Source of the DNA: Baylisascaris procyonis
Taxonomy: Eukaryota > Nematoda > Chromadorea > Rhabditida > Ascarididae
Reading direction: 5' to 3'
DNA: 64,000 nucleotides
Assembly (NCBI GenBank): GCA_037389465.1
Contig: JAZARR010000073.1
Location: 88,357 to 152,356, forward strand
The position numbers and the translations under genes are program-made. This document shows, one piece after another, positions 23,511-36,200 of the stretch; position 1 is the stretch's first letter; each line of letters opens with the position of its first letter. The notes beneath the pieces were generated by a model. It made no database searches and was not told where the DNA came from. It saw only the letters and a program-made list of their open reading frames with translations.

Positions 23511-26146
23511 TTTTTTAATTTCACTAAAAATGCAATTAGCTGCCTAGTTTCATTTGAAAACTGGCTTCGTTGCAAAAAAATAAAAATAAAAATAAAAAAT
23601 TCAGTGCAAAATGCAACAATTGGCCAATAGGATCGCTCTAATTTATCACTACAGGTTGCAATTTTATTCGCAAAATTTTAATGTTTGTAACGCATATTGT
23701 GTGCAATATTTTCTTCCTCTTTTTATGCATGTTTATTGCAGCATTTTCCATTATTTGTATAATTTTATGTTAGCAACATGCTTTGTCGCATATATGCTCA
23801 TCCAGCTCTATTCAGCACTTTCAATAGCACTCGATACAATAACAATATAGCACAGATAGCCAAATCCATTGCAGCTTTTGAAACATTTCGTCGGAAAACT
23901 TTCAAATCCATTCGAATCCTTTAATTCAGCTGTAATAGTAACTCTTTATGGTAAGTGGCGCCAAAACTCTTAATCTAATCAATATAAATGTTTGAACTTT
24001 CTTATCAACTTCATAGATCAGTTGATGGTACAAAAATTATCTTGTAGAATTTAGATCTACCACGAAGGAAATCGATCTAGGTGGTACGAAGTAGATTGTT
24101 TCAAGTGAAATCATATACCATCAACTGCAAACGGGAAAAACTACTCTAAATGTAGATTAAACCATTGTTCCAATATACAACAAGCAAAATCAGGCCGGAC
24201 GTGCTCCACCGAAGGATATCGCTGCAAATTAGACACCCTTAATGATACTCTCAAAAAACTTTACGCATAGAAGATTAAACGACATAGTTTCAAATGAGTG
24301 ACCTGAATCTTTAAGTAACGATTAGACGAATTCATATATCCATGGCAGAGGATGAATTATAATAAGATGCTATACACATAAATGATAATTAGCAGTTGTG
24401 TTATTTTTGTCACTGTCAATTCTTATGCAAATCGAATGAAGTTTATTTCTAAGTTTATACATAAATCCACTAATAGGGTGCTTCTGGATCTCCCCTCTCC
24501 CAACCGGATAGTTTTTTGTGGATTTTCTGCTTGTAAAATAAAAGAGGCACATTGCACGACAAGCCTTTAGATCTCTATAGTAAGCGGATAGTGCTGTTTC
24601 AACAAAAAACGAAACGTTTGCTTTCTCTTCATCTGAAGGTTAGAGTCTATCGTAGTATTATTAATGCAGCTGTTATTACATTGTTTAGCTAGCAAACATG
24701 TATAATGTCCTAACCATCGACGACAATTTTCTCTTTGTACAACTAAAAAACAATTTCCTTTCTGAGATGGCAATCAATCGTTTATGCTATTTTTTTTTAA
24801 TTTTGCATTTTAATTTGCATAATTGAATTGTATTCAAATATCATTTCAAATATATGATTGCTAATATTTAAAATTTTTATAAATAAAAATTATATGATAA
24901 AAAATACTTAGTAATTATATATTTATATGAGAAGAGAGGTGGATAAGAAATACTTGCAATATTTTTTCTTACTTGTCATCAGTTAAACCGACAGATTTTT
25001 ATGACGAATCCAGAATTGAATTTAAAAAACAGGCAACCAGAACTTTTAGCCTATAAAACACTATGGGAATTTGTACTGCATAGGAAAGGTGAAACAAATG
25101 AGCTTCACGTATGGATAAATATATAGTAAAAGATCGGAAAGGTATTATGATAGAATAGGTAACTTGATGATCGCATTAATTTTAGGGTTGATTTCTTTTG
25201 GTTCGTTTCCTTCTTGGTTTTTCTTTTTTTTCCTCCCTTGTTTTCGGTTTTTTCACCGAAGATAACTTGCAAGAAATATGCTCAATTTCGGTCCTCCATA
25301 GTAGACACCAATAAATAAACCATTCCTGACAACCGTTTGTCACTCTGTTTGCTGTTATCTTTTGCGAATATCACATTTATATGAAATGCAAGTCGATAGA
25401 TTTATTCAAGGATGATCGTTCGAACAGATCGGTTCCATCCATTTCTAGTTCACTGTTATGCCATTCAAAAGTGTTGTCCACCTCTTTAATTAAGATGTTT
25501 CAAAATATCTGTTTTATTACTCTAAAATCTAAAAGATTTGTGCTTCATTTTGTGGTCGATGTCAACTTATTGAGGGTGTCCATTTTTTATATTTATTTTG
25601 AAATGAATGGACGAGAGCGGACTTCAAATGCATTGATTCGAATCTATATGGCTTCAACTTTACTTATAAGATGCTCATAGTGTTGGTGCTTTGTTGCTTC
25701 TTCTTGATGTTTTCCATTGTAACGTTTTTCTTTAGTGTTTTTGCCTATACAGTGACGATTTCTACAGATTCTTAACGTGAATCCACCCTTAACCTTAAGC
25801 TCGATCTTGAGTTACTGGGTTAGTGAAGGACAAAAAAGTTTTATAGAGATTGGTCTTCATGCCGGGTTTTCACGCCAAAAAATTTTGTGGCGGAAGTTGT
25901 TCTCCCCTTCAACGGTGCACTTACGTAGATAGTAAACAAATAAACATAATTTAGTAGAGAGGAAAGGGGAGGAGGCAGTGGGGGAGAGAGAGAACACGTT
26001 GACCGTTGTTCGAATCGCATCATTCAGATGCTCACCCGTTCTTCGATCTTCCATTCTACTAAACGATTCAGTATCGATCGATCTTTGCCATAAAATTTCA
26101 TACCTATTGACCTTACCTATTAAATCAGGCATCAATTGACGCTGTA
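23511..26146. other. AT-rich intergenic region upstream of the receptor gene
   Basis: Short frames only, with no splice-consistent exons. 26160-26320 is locally GC-richer with many gatgcg/gtgcg words, and may be promoter or 5' UTR of the receptor gene. Confidence 0.4.
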
Positions 26147-26317
26147 ATGACAATCAGCGACGCGTTAGGCGTGCAAGCGAGATGCTTTTCGATGCATAGA
26201 AATGCAACGCTTTTACATCGATTGGCAGCAATGCGGTGCGGTGCGATGCGAACGGGCGGCGTGTATCGACGAGGTGCGTCGATGCGATGTCATCAAGCGT
26301 TATTGCGTCGTCTTCTG

Positions 26318-27126
26318 ATGGCGCACTCGAGGCGTATTTCCAATTCTTTCGTCATTATATCTATTATCAATCCAATAGTTTTATTTTTTATTATTTTTAT
26401 ACCCTCATATTCATTGGCTATTACATCGACAACAACTACAGCAACATTTCGTCGTGATTGCTCCGATCAAATACATAAGGTGCGTCTTAATTTAAATAAA
26501 TTTTATCAAATTTTTTTTTCTTTGGAGGAGGGGAGGGGGATAGTTTTTAGCTGGCGCTATGACAAAAGCGCCAAGGAACAACATCGTTATGATGCATATA
26601 TGGAAGTGCATTTTAAAAACATTATTATTGGAGCTTAATGACTCTTCGGTGTTTTATTTTTGTATAACGACCATCTTTCACACTCTTTTTCCCTCATTTA
26701 AATACTATGGAAGCATCAGAAATACTTCAGAAGCTTATCATCACAAAAAAACTCTATTGCATAAAGATATGGTAATCGACTTCTCTATGGGCACTATTAT
26801 TTTGCACTTTTTTTGATGATCTAAGTGAATTTGTTTTCTAAAGGAAAGGGAAGACGTCGCCGAACAAGTAATAATCTGGTATTTGGGATAAAGTTCCAAC
26901 GAATCGAGTAATATACAGTAATATTTTTACAGTAAAATACAGCAATATACAGTAATACAGTAATACCGCATCAAGAGCACATTTATGACATTCGTTTTGA
27001 AATTTCAGTTTGTAATTAACAAAAATATTTATGCCAAATTTATATGCCGAAAAAAATTCTTTATAAAAGCTCAATCGACGATTTATTATTGTTTAGTTAA
27101 AATAATATTTAAAAACATTTATATAA

Positions 27127-27219
<93 letters not shown>

Positions 27220-30200
27220 AAACAACCACTGCAATACGTCGTCGTGAGTAAAAATGAACTTTAAGCGATATAACTGCCCGATTCCTAGTATTGCGATTTG
27301 CTTTATATTATGAAGATTGAAAGGCGTAACGTGACTTCAACTTTGGCATCGCTATTAGAGACGAGTAGTATTGAAAAATATGCTCGCGAAATATTGGTGT
27401 CTGTAAGTAAGTTAGGAGGTACCTGATGAGTGTGGTACCTATAAGTCTATACACATCAGGTACCTTCTAACTTCCCTCTCTCCTTCCATCCATCTGCTTT
27501 GAGTACCAGTTGCGTTATATCGATATAAGTCTATATAATAAATGATATTTCGTTTGTCCGTTTGTCTGTTGTTTGCATATCCATTTGGCGTTTCAACAGA
27601 ATTTGCATAATTAATTAGTTTCCCCCTCACAGGAGATTAATTTACAAACCTTATTAAATGTGTCATTTTTGAGTGACCCCCAATGGTGATAAGGATTCAC
27701 CATTAATGACTTATTTTTGCCAGCAGCGATCGCTGTTCTTGTTCTTCGACCGTTGGTACCACTGTTTTCTGCGTCTAGAAGTTTAATGCACCCTAACTTC
27801 CATCCCACCTACTGCCTGAAGTGACCTTAGCCTACTGTCACGTCAAGTATACTAAGATGAGCCTGCTGAAACGCGATGTTAGGGAGGTGGGTAGCGAAAT
27901 TGTTGGTAACGAAATTGTTAGATGACAATTCATACCGAAGATGATATATACAGAGTGAAAATAAAAAACCAGCCTATCGAAAGAATAATAAAAAATATTC
28001 TGCATATAAAATATTTTTTGCATTTGAAAGTCTGAGTATTTGGAAAATTTTTGAATTTTTATTGAAACTGAAATTTTTATTGATCGTTGTTGAATTTTTT
28101 TTTTGTTGTCGAAATCGTAATAGGAAAAAAAAATTTTTTTTTTCAATAACAATTTAAATGATTAGAAATGAAATATGCTTAATAAGTTTGTTGCTGATCT
28201 AAGTTGGAATTTTATTAATCGTTTTTATAAATTAAAAAGTAATTAGATACTAAAATTTAAATATCATTTAAATGTTAATAATTTTTAATGTTAATGAATT
28301 ATTGCTTTAATCTTCTTAAATTTTATCATTTACATTAAAGAATAAAAGCAAAATTACAATTTTATATGAATACAATTTGAAAAACTCAATACTAAATGAT
28401 CGAATATGGTAGTTAATCGTCTCAGAAATGTTCATTCGCCTAAACAAACAATCAGCAATATTTTTGGATGATATAGAGAAAAAATAATGACTTCATTGTC
28501 TAGAGTGGAATATTCATAATCAGTCGCTATCAAAAACTTTGATTTAATCGAATTTTTCTTTCATTTTATTCTTCAGAGATAAGGGATGAAAATTTTTAGA
28601 GATGATTTTTGCAACGTGACACCTCGAAATATTGAAAGTAAATTGAGAATTTTCCGTTGAGAATCACAATAAATCGTTGGTATATGATAATAATGAAACA
28701 AAAGGTTCAGTATATAGTGCAGTTTTTCACAATCTTCTATTATTTCGTGGATATTAGGAATTTGGAAATGAGCCAATAAAGATGTGTAAAAAAATCAGGA
28801 TAAATGCCAATTTTTTTGAACTAAACCAAGATTTCATACACGAATCATTTAGAGCAAGAAATTTCTTTTATAGATATCAAGAGAGAGAGAGGTATTTCAT
28901 GAGGGACTATAGCATCAGCACTTGCTAAATATTGTTTGGAAATTTTACTCTCACATGGTGGGAAAAAACGCTTAAAGTAGGGAAATAGTGATACGTCACT
29001 CATTCCATTACGTCATTTATACATCAGCATAAACGTTCGTTACACGGTATGTTTCTACACACAGCTGTCATTAAATATAAATAATACGGCTATAAACCAA
29101 CGTTTAAGAATGCAAACATTTGCTTAGCATTTCCGACTAATAAAAATGACGTCATTACTAAGCGTTCATAGATGATCGGACACGCTGACCACCAAATCTG
29201 AAGGCAATTTTGGCGAACGGCCTAGGGGGTGTTGGGGAAGAGAGCCGAGGAGGTGAAGATTATAAACCACAGCAAAATATTGCACTACATACCGGCAACT
29301 TCCATTCCATTATCTTTCAACACGATTCTCTCATCAAGAAATCCGTGAGTACCTGTCAGTTCTCACAGATTTTAGACATCCTTGGAGGTGAACTCTCTAA
29401 TCCCATTTCAATATCAAAAAGAATCCCTGCAAAAGAAACAGTTCCTTCAAATAGCGATTGTTGAATTTTGATGTGATTTTTCAGCTATCATTGCAATGAG
29501 ATTTTAAAAATATCAGCTGTGATAATTTATTAAGAAATTTACAAAAAATCATAACTTATCGGAAATGAAATGAAATATGGGAAATGAAAAAATATTCGCA
29601 ATGAATATATTAGCAAATTATTAAAGGATCTTCTAAAATTAGGTGATTAATTTCCTATTTAGTTTATTCACGTATTCTTCGCAAATGATTGCGTTCTATG
29701 AATTTTTTTTTTTTTTTAAATTCTCCTATCCTTTGAGTGTATCGAAAATTTAGAGTTTTTTTTAATTCGTAAATGAAATTTTTTTTTTTTGATCTTTGAG
29801 AAACAAAAATTTAATTTTCCATTTTACACGTATAACTATTGTGATTGTTGAATAGTGATTGACTTCATCAAATCGTCACAAACAATTATTCATTGAAGCA
29901 TATCGGTATTTTACGTTTCTGCGAAATTAGCGCAATAATTAAAATTTTTTATTTTTTAATAGATTATTTTATTCCTTCTCTATATTTTAAATTTATCTAC
30001 GAAAAAAGTTGAGTATAGAATCGTAATTAAATAGAACTAAATTAATAACAAATCGTTTAATATTGAGGGAGTAGATCGCTTTTGCATCAATTTTTTTTTT
30101 TTTAGTTAGCAATTTTTCGATCGTAAAATTTCCCCAAATAAATGCGGTCAATTTTTGATATAATAATCTCATATTAGGCACATTTGTCATCTTATTGTCC

Positions 30201-33200
30201 GTTAATTCTATTTTTTTTTAAATTTTTTTTCCTGCATTGCTCTAATAAAATGCACTACTTTCATAGGCAATAAGTGGTACTTGTTGCACTTATTTACAAT
30301 CAAGTACCATCTATGTTGATTGTCATAAAATGGTCAAATTTATCGAGTAAACAATATTGACATAGATTTTTGATTTTTGCATATCGCAAGCGTACAATAG
30401 AGAAAAACAACAATGAGTTGCTATATACTCGTTGTGTTCGAGCAACTAATGCAAGATAATAAACAACTCATTGTTCGAATATGTTTTAAAAATTTATCTA
30501 AATAATTTAAAATAAAAAAATAATTTATTACCGTTTAAATACAGTTCAATTTGTTTAAAACTTTTCAGCAATACTCGACACTTATTATTTCACTCATAGA
30601 TGTTATTATTTAACAGGAAATAAAATTTTGTTATGAACTTCTGGTAAGAGGAAGCCTTTCTTGATAGTATAAGATTCCTCACAAATGAGTCCTTCTTTAA
30701 AGGCACAATACTGGATATTTTTTAATCCTATTCCTTTATCGCAGCGCATATATGAGATCTGATTGATATTTTAGTATTCTTTCTTTTGAAGAAATCCTTC
30801 TGCAATATTTCTATGCAAATTTTTTGATCATTCCCATAATTTGCATTGCATAATTTTTCTGCATTATCTAATTATCCTAATTGATATAAAATACTCAATT
30901 GTAAAATAACAAATAAAAAATTATTGGATAAAAATAAATCCTTATAATTTACAAAATTTTGAGGCAAAAATGGAAAAAGATTTGAATTTCAGTTTTACTA
31001 CCCTCCAGTATAGCTTCTTAATTCTTCTTAATCAGTTTGAAGCGCTACTCAACTTCTCTACGTTCTGAAATAAGCTTAAACTTTTACAATTAAGAGCGCT
31101 AACAAGTATTGAGCTTAAATCTAGCTTAGCATTTATTCAGCCAATTGAAATGCAAATCAAATATGCAAATTTCAAATAGATCCGTCAAATAACTCCTCTT
31201 CAAATAACTCGTCAAATAACTTCAAAAATGCTGTCATTATCAATGCTCAAAAATATTTTATACTGTTCTTTTCAATGAACTCATCAGAATTATGTAATTT
31301 TAATTTCATAAATATTTATTTCAATTGTCGATTAAATTATTAATCAATTGTTTTTTTTTTATTTTCAGGAAATTGCATGCACCGTACATATCGGTAAGTG
31401 AGGCTTAAAATGTTCTTTATTTTAGTTCGTTTATTAAACGTTTTATTGTCTGATTCATTGCGATGGTTTAAAAAAATATATAATTGCTCCATTTAGTAAG
31501 CATATATATACTCAACGTTATTTAATTTCTACTTTCTAAAAAAATAAAAATAAATAAATAAATAAAAATAAACCCTTTCACGCTCTTATATTCAACCAAT
31601 TTGTCTACTTTCGATTGCTAGCATTCTCTGCGAAGTTGCGATTATTTGTTTCATTTGATAATTTATTGCCTCCTGTAAGTAAATCAAAACGATTATATTT
31701 GCTACTCGAATGTTTTTTCGATCTTTTCAACAATTATTTTTTTTTTTAAATTAATAAATCTAATTTGCATACAAATACAAAACCTATTTAAATAGATAGG
31801 AACCTATAAAACAATGAGAGTATTCATCATCACTTCATATAGTCGATTTTTCAATAGCACAGGGAATCACATCAATGAGTAAGCCTTGATATGCGTTTTT
31901 TTTTAAACTCATTAAACTAAAATATTTCAGAAATTAAAAAAAAACAACAAACGCCAATGAAATCGTTTTTATTTCCACTTCTTATTTTATTTATTGAAAA
32001 ATATTGGTTTAACAAGAGTTTCATAGCAAATTTTTGATTCTCTGCAACATTTATGAACTATGACCGAGATTATGCCTAGAAATTATTCTACATTATGCTT
32101 AAGTAATATGCGAAATTAACTTTGAGTCTCAAATACAGCAGACTTCAATGACGACCACCATATGATGATCAATGAGAACATTGTGTACGCAAGTAGATGC
32201 GAAACCCTCCTGATCAGGCGTATTGCATTATAAATGTGCCACGCATAAGAGCTGAGAGAACTTAGGCAAACAAATAGTGACCGATGAGTGTGTCTGCTCT
32301 AGCTTAATGATAGATCATTCGTTAGGCAAGCGAAAGGTTTAGTTATTGTTTAGCAGCACATATTTGCAAGCAATTTTTTTTTTTCATTTGCTATCGAAAA
32401 ATGGAGTTATTGAATAAAAGTTTAAAAAAAAAAAAACGTTTAAGCAACTCTACGATTCTCTCATCACATCGAAAAAAAAATGTTGATTTTAAGCTGATAC
32501 TAAATTATCGTCTCTATATAACGTGTGCTTATTTATGCGAGCTGAAATTATTTTATTAATACAGAGAGTAATATATCAGAAAACGTTGGAATATGCAAAT
32601 TGCCACAAACAACTTAATGATAAATCAATGCCTTCAGATTTTAGTGAGATGGTCGCATAAATTTTCTGGTGTCTAAGTTTGTTTTTGTTTTTTTTTTTTT
32701 TTAATGATGCTAAAAGGTTAGAGAAGTGGGAACTGTTGAAAAACTTGGTACCATCAGCGAAACTTTAGATTACAGCATTATAATTTTCGACGAATACATT
32801 CCCTTTATTCTTATTTTACTATTTATTCCAAATGTTTCGAATAGCGAAGAAGATTTAAAATGATATCAATTTAAAAGTTGAATTATTTCTCGATTTACTT
32901 GTTGAATATTTTTATCACACAACACTACATAAAAGCACATTTCAAGAATATTTTCTCTGTCGTTTTTTTTTCTTTAGTTGCAAGAAAAAAACGTTCTCTT
33001 CATTTCTTATAGGTATTTTTTCTCCTTTTTTTTATTTATTTTTCTTTTTTTACCTTATAGGTATTTCCTTTTTCTGTGTACGTATTTCTTGTATTCCTTT
33101 TTTTCCTTGCAGATATTCACCACTTTTCCTTCTTTTGAAAGATTTTTTTCTCTCTCTCAAAACAAACTAGTTTGGCAACATTCTCTTATCAACCTACGAT

Positions 33201-36200
33201 ACAAAAATTTCTTTGCATTTCATTTCTTTGCAAAATCGTATATTTTACAAAACGAAGAACGTCTATTTTTGCAAAAAAATTTCATACAAAGATGTTCATG
33301 CATTTCTATTCGTTTCAAGGAATTTCAATAGAATTAAACAGCTCAAATATTCAATGATATTAATTCAAACGTTGAAAACTTCTATAAGAGCAATCGAAAT
33401 GTGAAAATCCAGCTAATCCAACACCTATAAATCGTTGACGATAGCATTTGTTTAGTTGGATCATTTGTAGTTGCTTGTTTCAGCTGGATTTTCACATTTC
33501 AATTTCAGCGTTTGAATTAATATCATTGAATATTTGAGCTGTTTAATTCTATTGAAATTCCTTGAAACGAATAGAAATGCACGAACATTTTTGTATGAAA
33601 TTTTTTTACAGCCATAAAGTAATGAACACCTTTGTTTTCAAGGATTACGACTCGTTTTATTCCACAAAGCGAGCCGTAATCCTTGAAAACTTCCTTCTTT
33701 CACTTTTATAAGCGATGACATTTTACTAAGTTAGAGTCTTTTTCTAGTGAAAACATTTCAGTGTACTTTATTATTGGTTTCTATGTTCTCGTTGAATATT
33801 TCAATGTATTCGATTCATTAATTCGCAACTTATTGCATACGATCTTCTTTCTTCATTGTTTACTTCAAAAGGACGTCTTTTTCTTCTTTGCCCCCTCCCC
33901 TCCTCCACCTTTTCGATATATGGCCATCCATTTTTGCTTTTTACTTGACGTGCGCACTGCTTACGCTACTTACGTAAAATATACTTTTGATCCCTCATAT
34001 CTAATTATTTTTAACACATCTGTATGCAAATGTAGCTTTAAAAGGTTATTGAAATTTTGAACGGTTGTTACTGATTCAGAATTTGCATTGATTTTCTCGA
34101 TCTCGTTCACTTAGTAACAATTATAAAATGCACGCATAATACAAGGATGTGATCAATGATCCGGTACTTGAGCATGTCATCCAGGTAAATGTGTCTTTCT
34201 TTGTTAATGGAATCCACAAAAGGTGACAAAGTTCGTATTTACGTGCTGAATATCGGCTAGTAGAATTGCACATCTGACGTCATCCAGATTGCCCTTTTAT
34301 GCAATACGCGATGAAAGAGAAGCGTCATCCTATGTGCTTACGGTATATATATCAAATCAAAATTAAGCGACTTTCAGAGTGCAGCCGGCTGTCTTCTCTT
34401 TTTTGATTCTCACCATTCAAAGTGCATTGACTTCTGTTAGGATTGCTGTGCTAATTGCTTCGTCAAATGTCTATTCTGAGGAGTCCATAAATTAATTTGT
34501 GCTGTTTCTCACTGGAGGAATCAGTACGTTCACTTAAAACTTACAAATTGTATGCTGGGGAATGCCTGTATAAAAAGCATCATAGAATGGGTGATGGTTA
34601 CGTGACATTTGCGCCTCCGAATGATGTGTGTGTAGGAGATGAATTACAGTAGAATAATTGATATGATAATATATTGACTATTAGTGGTTACTTGCCGGAA
34701 GCACGGTCACTGGTGGCGCAATTGCCGTAGCATTTGGGTGACAGTGAGCATTCTAACATATAAGTTCGGTAACATCCGAACTTCAGAAGCATTTCTAAAT
34801 TCTCAGCCATCATGACTATCGTTTCGAGAATTGACAAAAATTTCTGCAAAGGAATAAAACTCGTTTTTTTGCCGATTCTCAGAAATGATATATCTTCGGC
34901 ATGCTTAGTAAAAAAGTACAAATAAAAAGTTGTGCACTTTGAATCGAGAGAACAGTTAAAGTGGGACTGGCAAAGTGCAGTTTAACAGAGTAAAACCGTT
35001 CGTTCCAAAAAATCTTTTGAAGTTTTTATCGATAAAAGAAGAAAAAAAACGTACAGTGCACAGAATGGCAATAGTCTTTTCTCGCTGAAAGTTACATAAT
35101 AAGGGCAACGTGGTGCATATAGTTCCCTTGATCAAGTACAACTTCAGGTGAGGAGAAATGATTTAGAGCGTTGAAATGACATCCTGCAACACTTTAGTAA
35201 GTGATAAATGGTTGCATCCGAACATCAAGTAGTTGACATATTAGCCGGTCTATAAAACCGGAAACAAGTCTAATTACCGATGGCAGGTCACGTTCGTTTG
35301 TTAGGCGAACCTTATAGGATATCAGTGCATGCGCTTATATGTGATTGTAGCTGCGGGTTTGTCACATATGCTTCAAACAGAAGTGATGATGTTTTTTCTG
35401 TTTTGAAGTTAATGAAATAATTTGTGCTTTAGAGATGACTGGCTGCAGGAGGCAATAATCAAAAATTTCCTGTTATCTTTGTTTAGACTACTTTAGAATG
35501 CTGTTGTCATTTTGGACGTTAGAATCTTGATCTGTAGATCATCATTTGAATGTTTTGCAGTGGATTGCGATGAAGAAATGATTGCACCAGTGGATCATAC
35601 GTTCCCACTGCCTGGAGCTGTACACGACATTCGAGTGGAGCCATTCGCACGTGCGATGCCTAGACGATCGCAACAGAAATATCAACTGTCGGTGGATATA
35701 TCATGGCAGATGCCACCTAACAGTTAGTCTTTGCACTCTTTCTACGAATCTTAAATTAACTGTCTTATTTGCCTGAATCAAGTATCGTTTGCCGTACCTG
35801 TTTAGTCCAATCTCTGATTCAGATTTGCGGCTTTAAATGATGTTTTCTGAGATTACCTCTCAGGGACAAGGTTTCTAAGAGATCCAGAAAAAACAGAGAG
35901 GGATCCCCCAATAACACCACATCTCCGGAAAAGTCTAGGATGAGACTTTCCTTTTTTTGATCCCTAAATATTCCTGCTCTTCGCCACAATAATTTCTGCA
36001 ATTAATTGTCATAATTTGTTCCCATCATCTAGTCATTATTCCGGAATTGAGACTTTTTTTGTTATTGCACTCGGATGTGGTCGATGCCTTCGGTTTGCAT
36101 AATGACGTGAGTGAATTCAAAATATTTGTAATATATGGATATGGGTGATATTCTCTTGATATCTCTTCAGTAATAATGATTATGGAGATTGACGCGATTT

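Noticed and set aside
27423..27460. Hammerhead ribozyme suggested by ctgatgag
   Set aside because: No matching cgaaa core or stem arrangement; the pairing is a simple hairpin.
32978..33404. Phe/Leu-rich frames of 117, 61 and 63 codons
   Set aside because: They arise from a T-rich intron stretch and the foldback arm.
19996..34060. Frames of 99 codons at 19996-20295 (minus) and 33761-34060 (plus) that resemble each other
   Set aside because: They correspond to the two arms of the inverted duplication; differences are spread without coding bias and there is no domain.
2520..34921. Protein-like frame (RIGKKTSFIP, MMAENLEMLLKFGC) repeated in three copies at 2.5, 19.1 and 34.7 kb
   Set aside because: One copy is frameshifted and their ends differ; it lies antisense in the receptor intron, so it looks like duplicated non-coding DNA, although copy 2 ends near a gtaagt.
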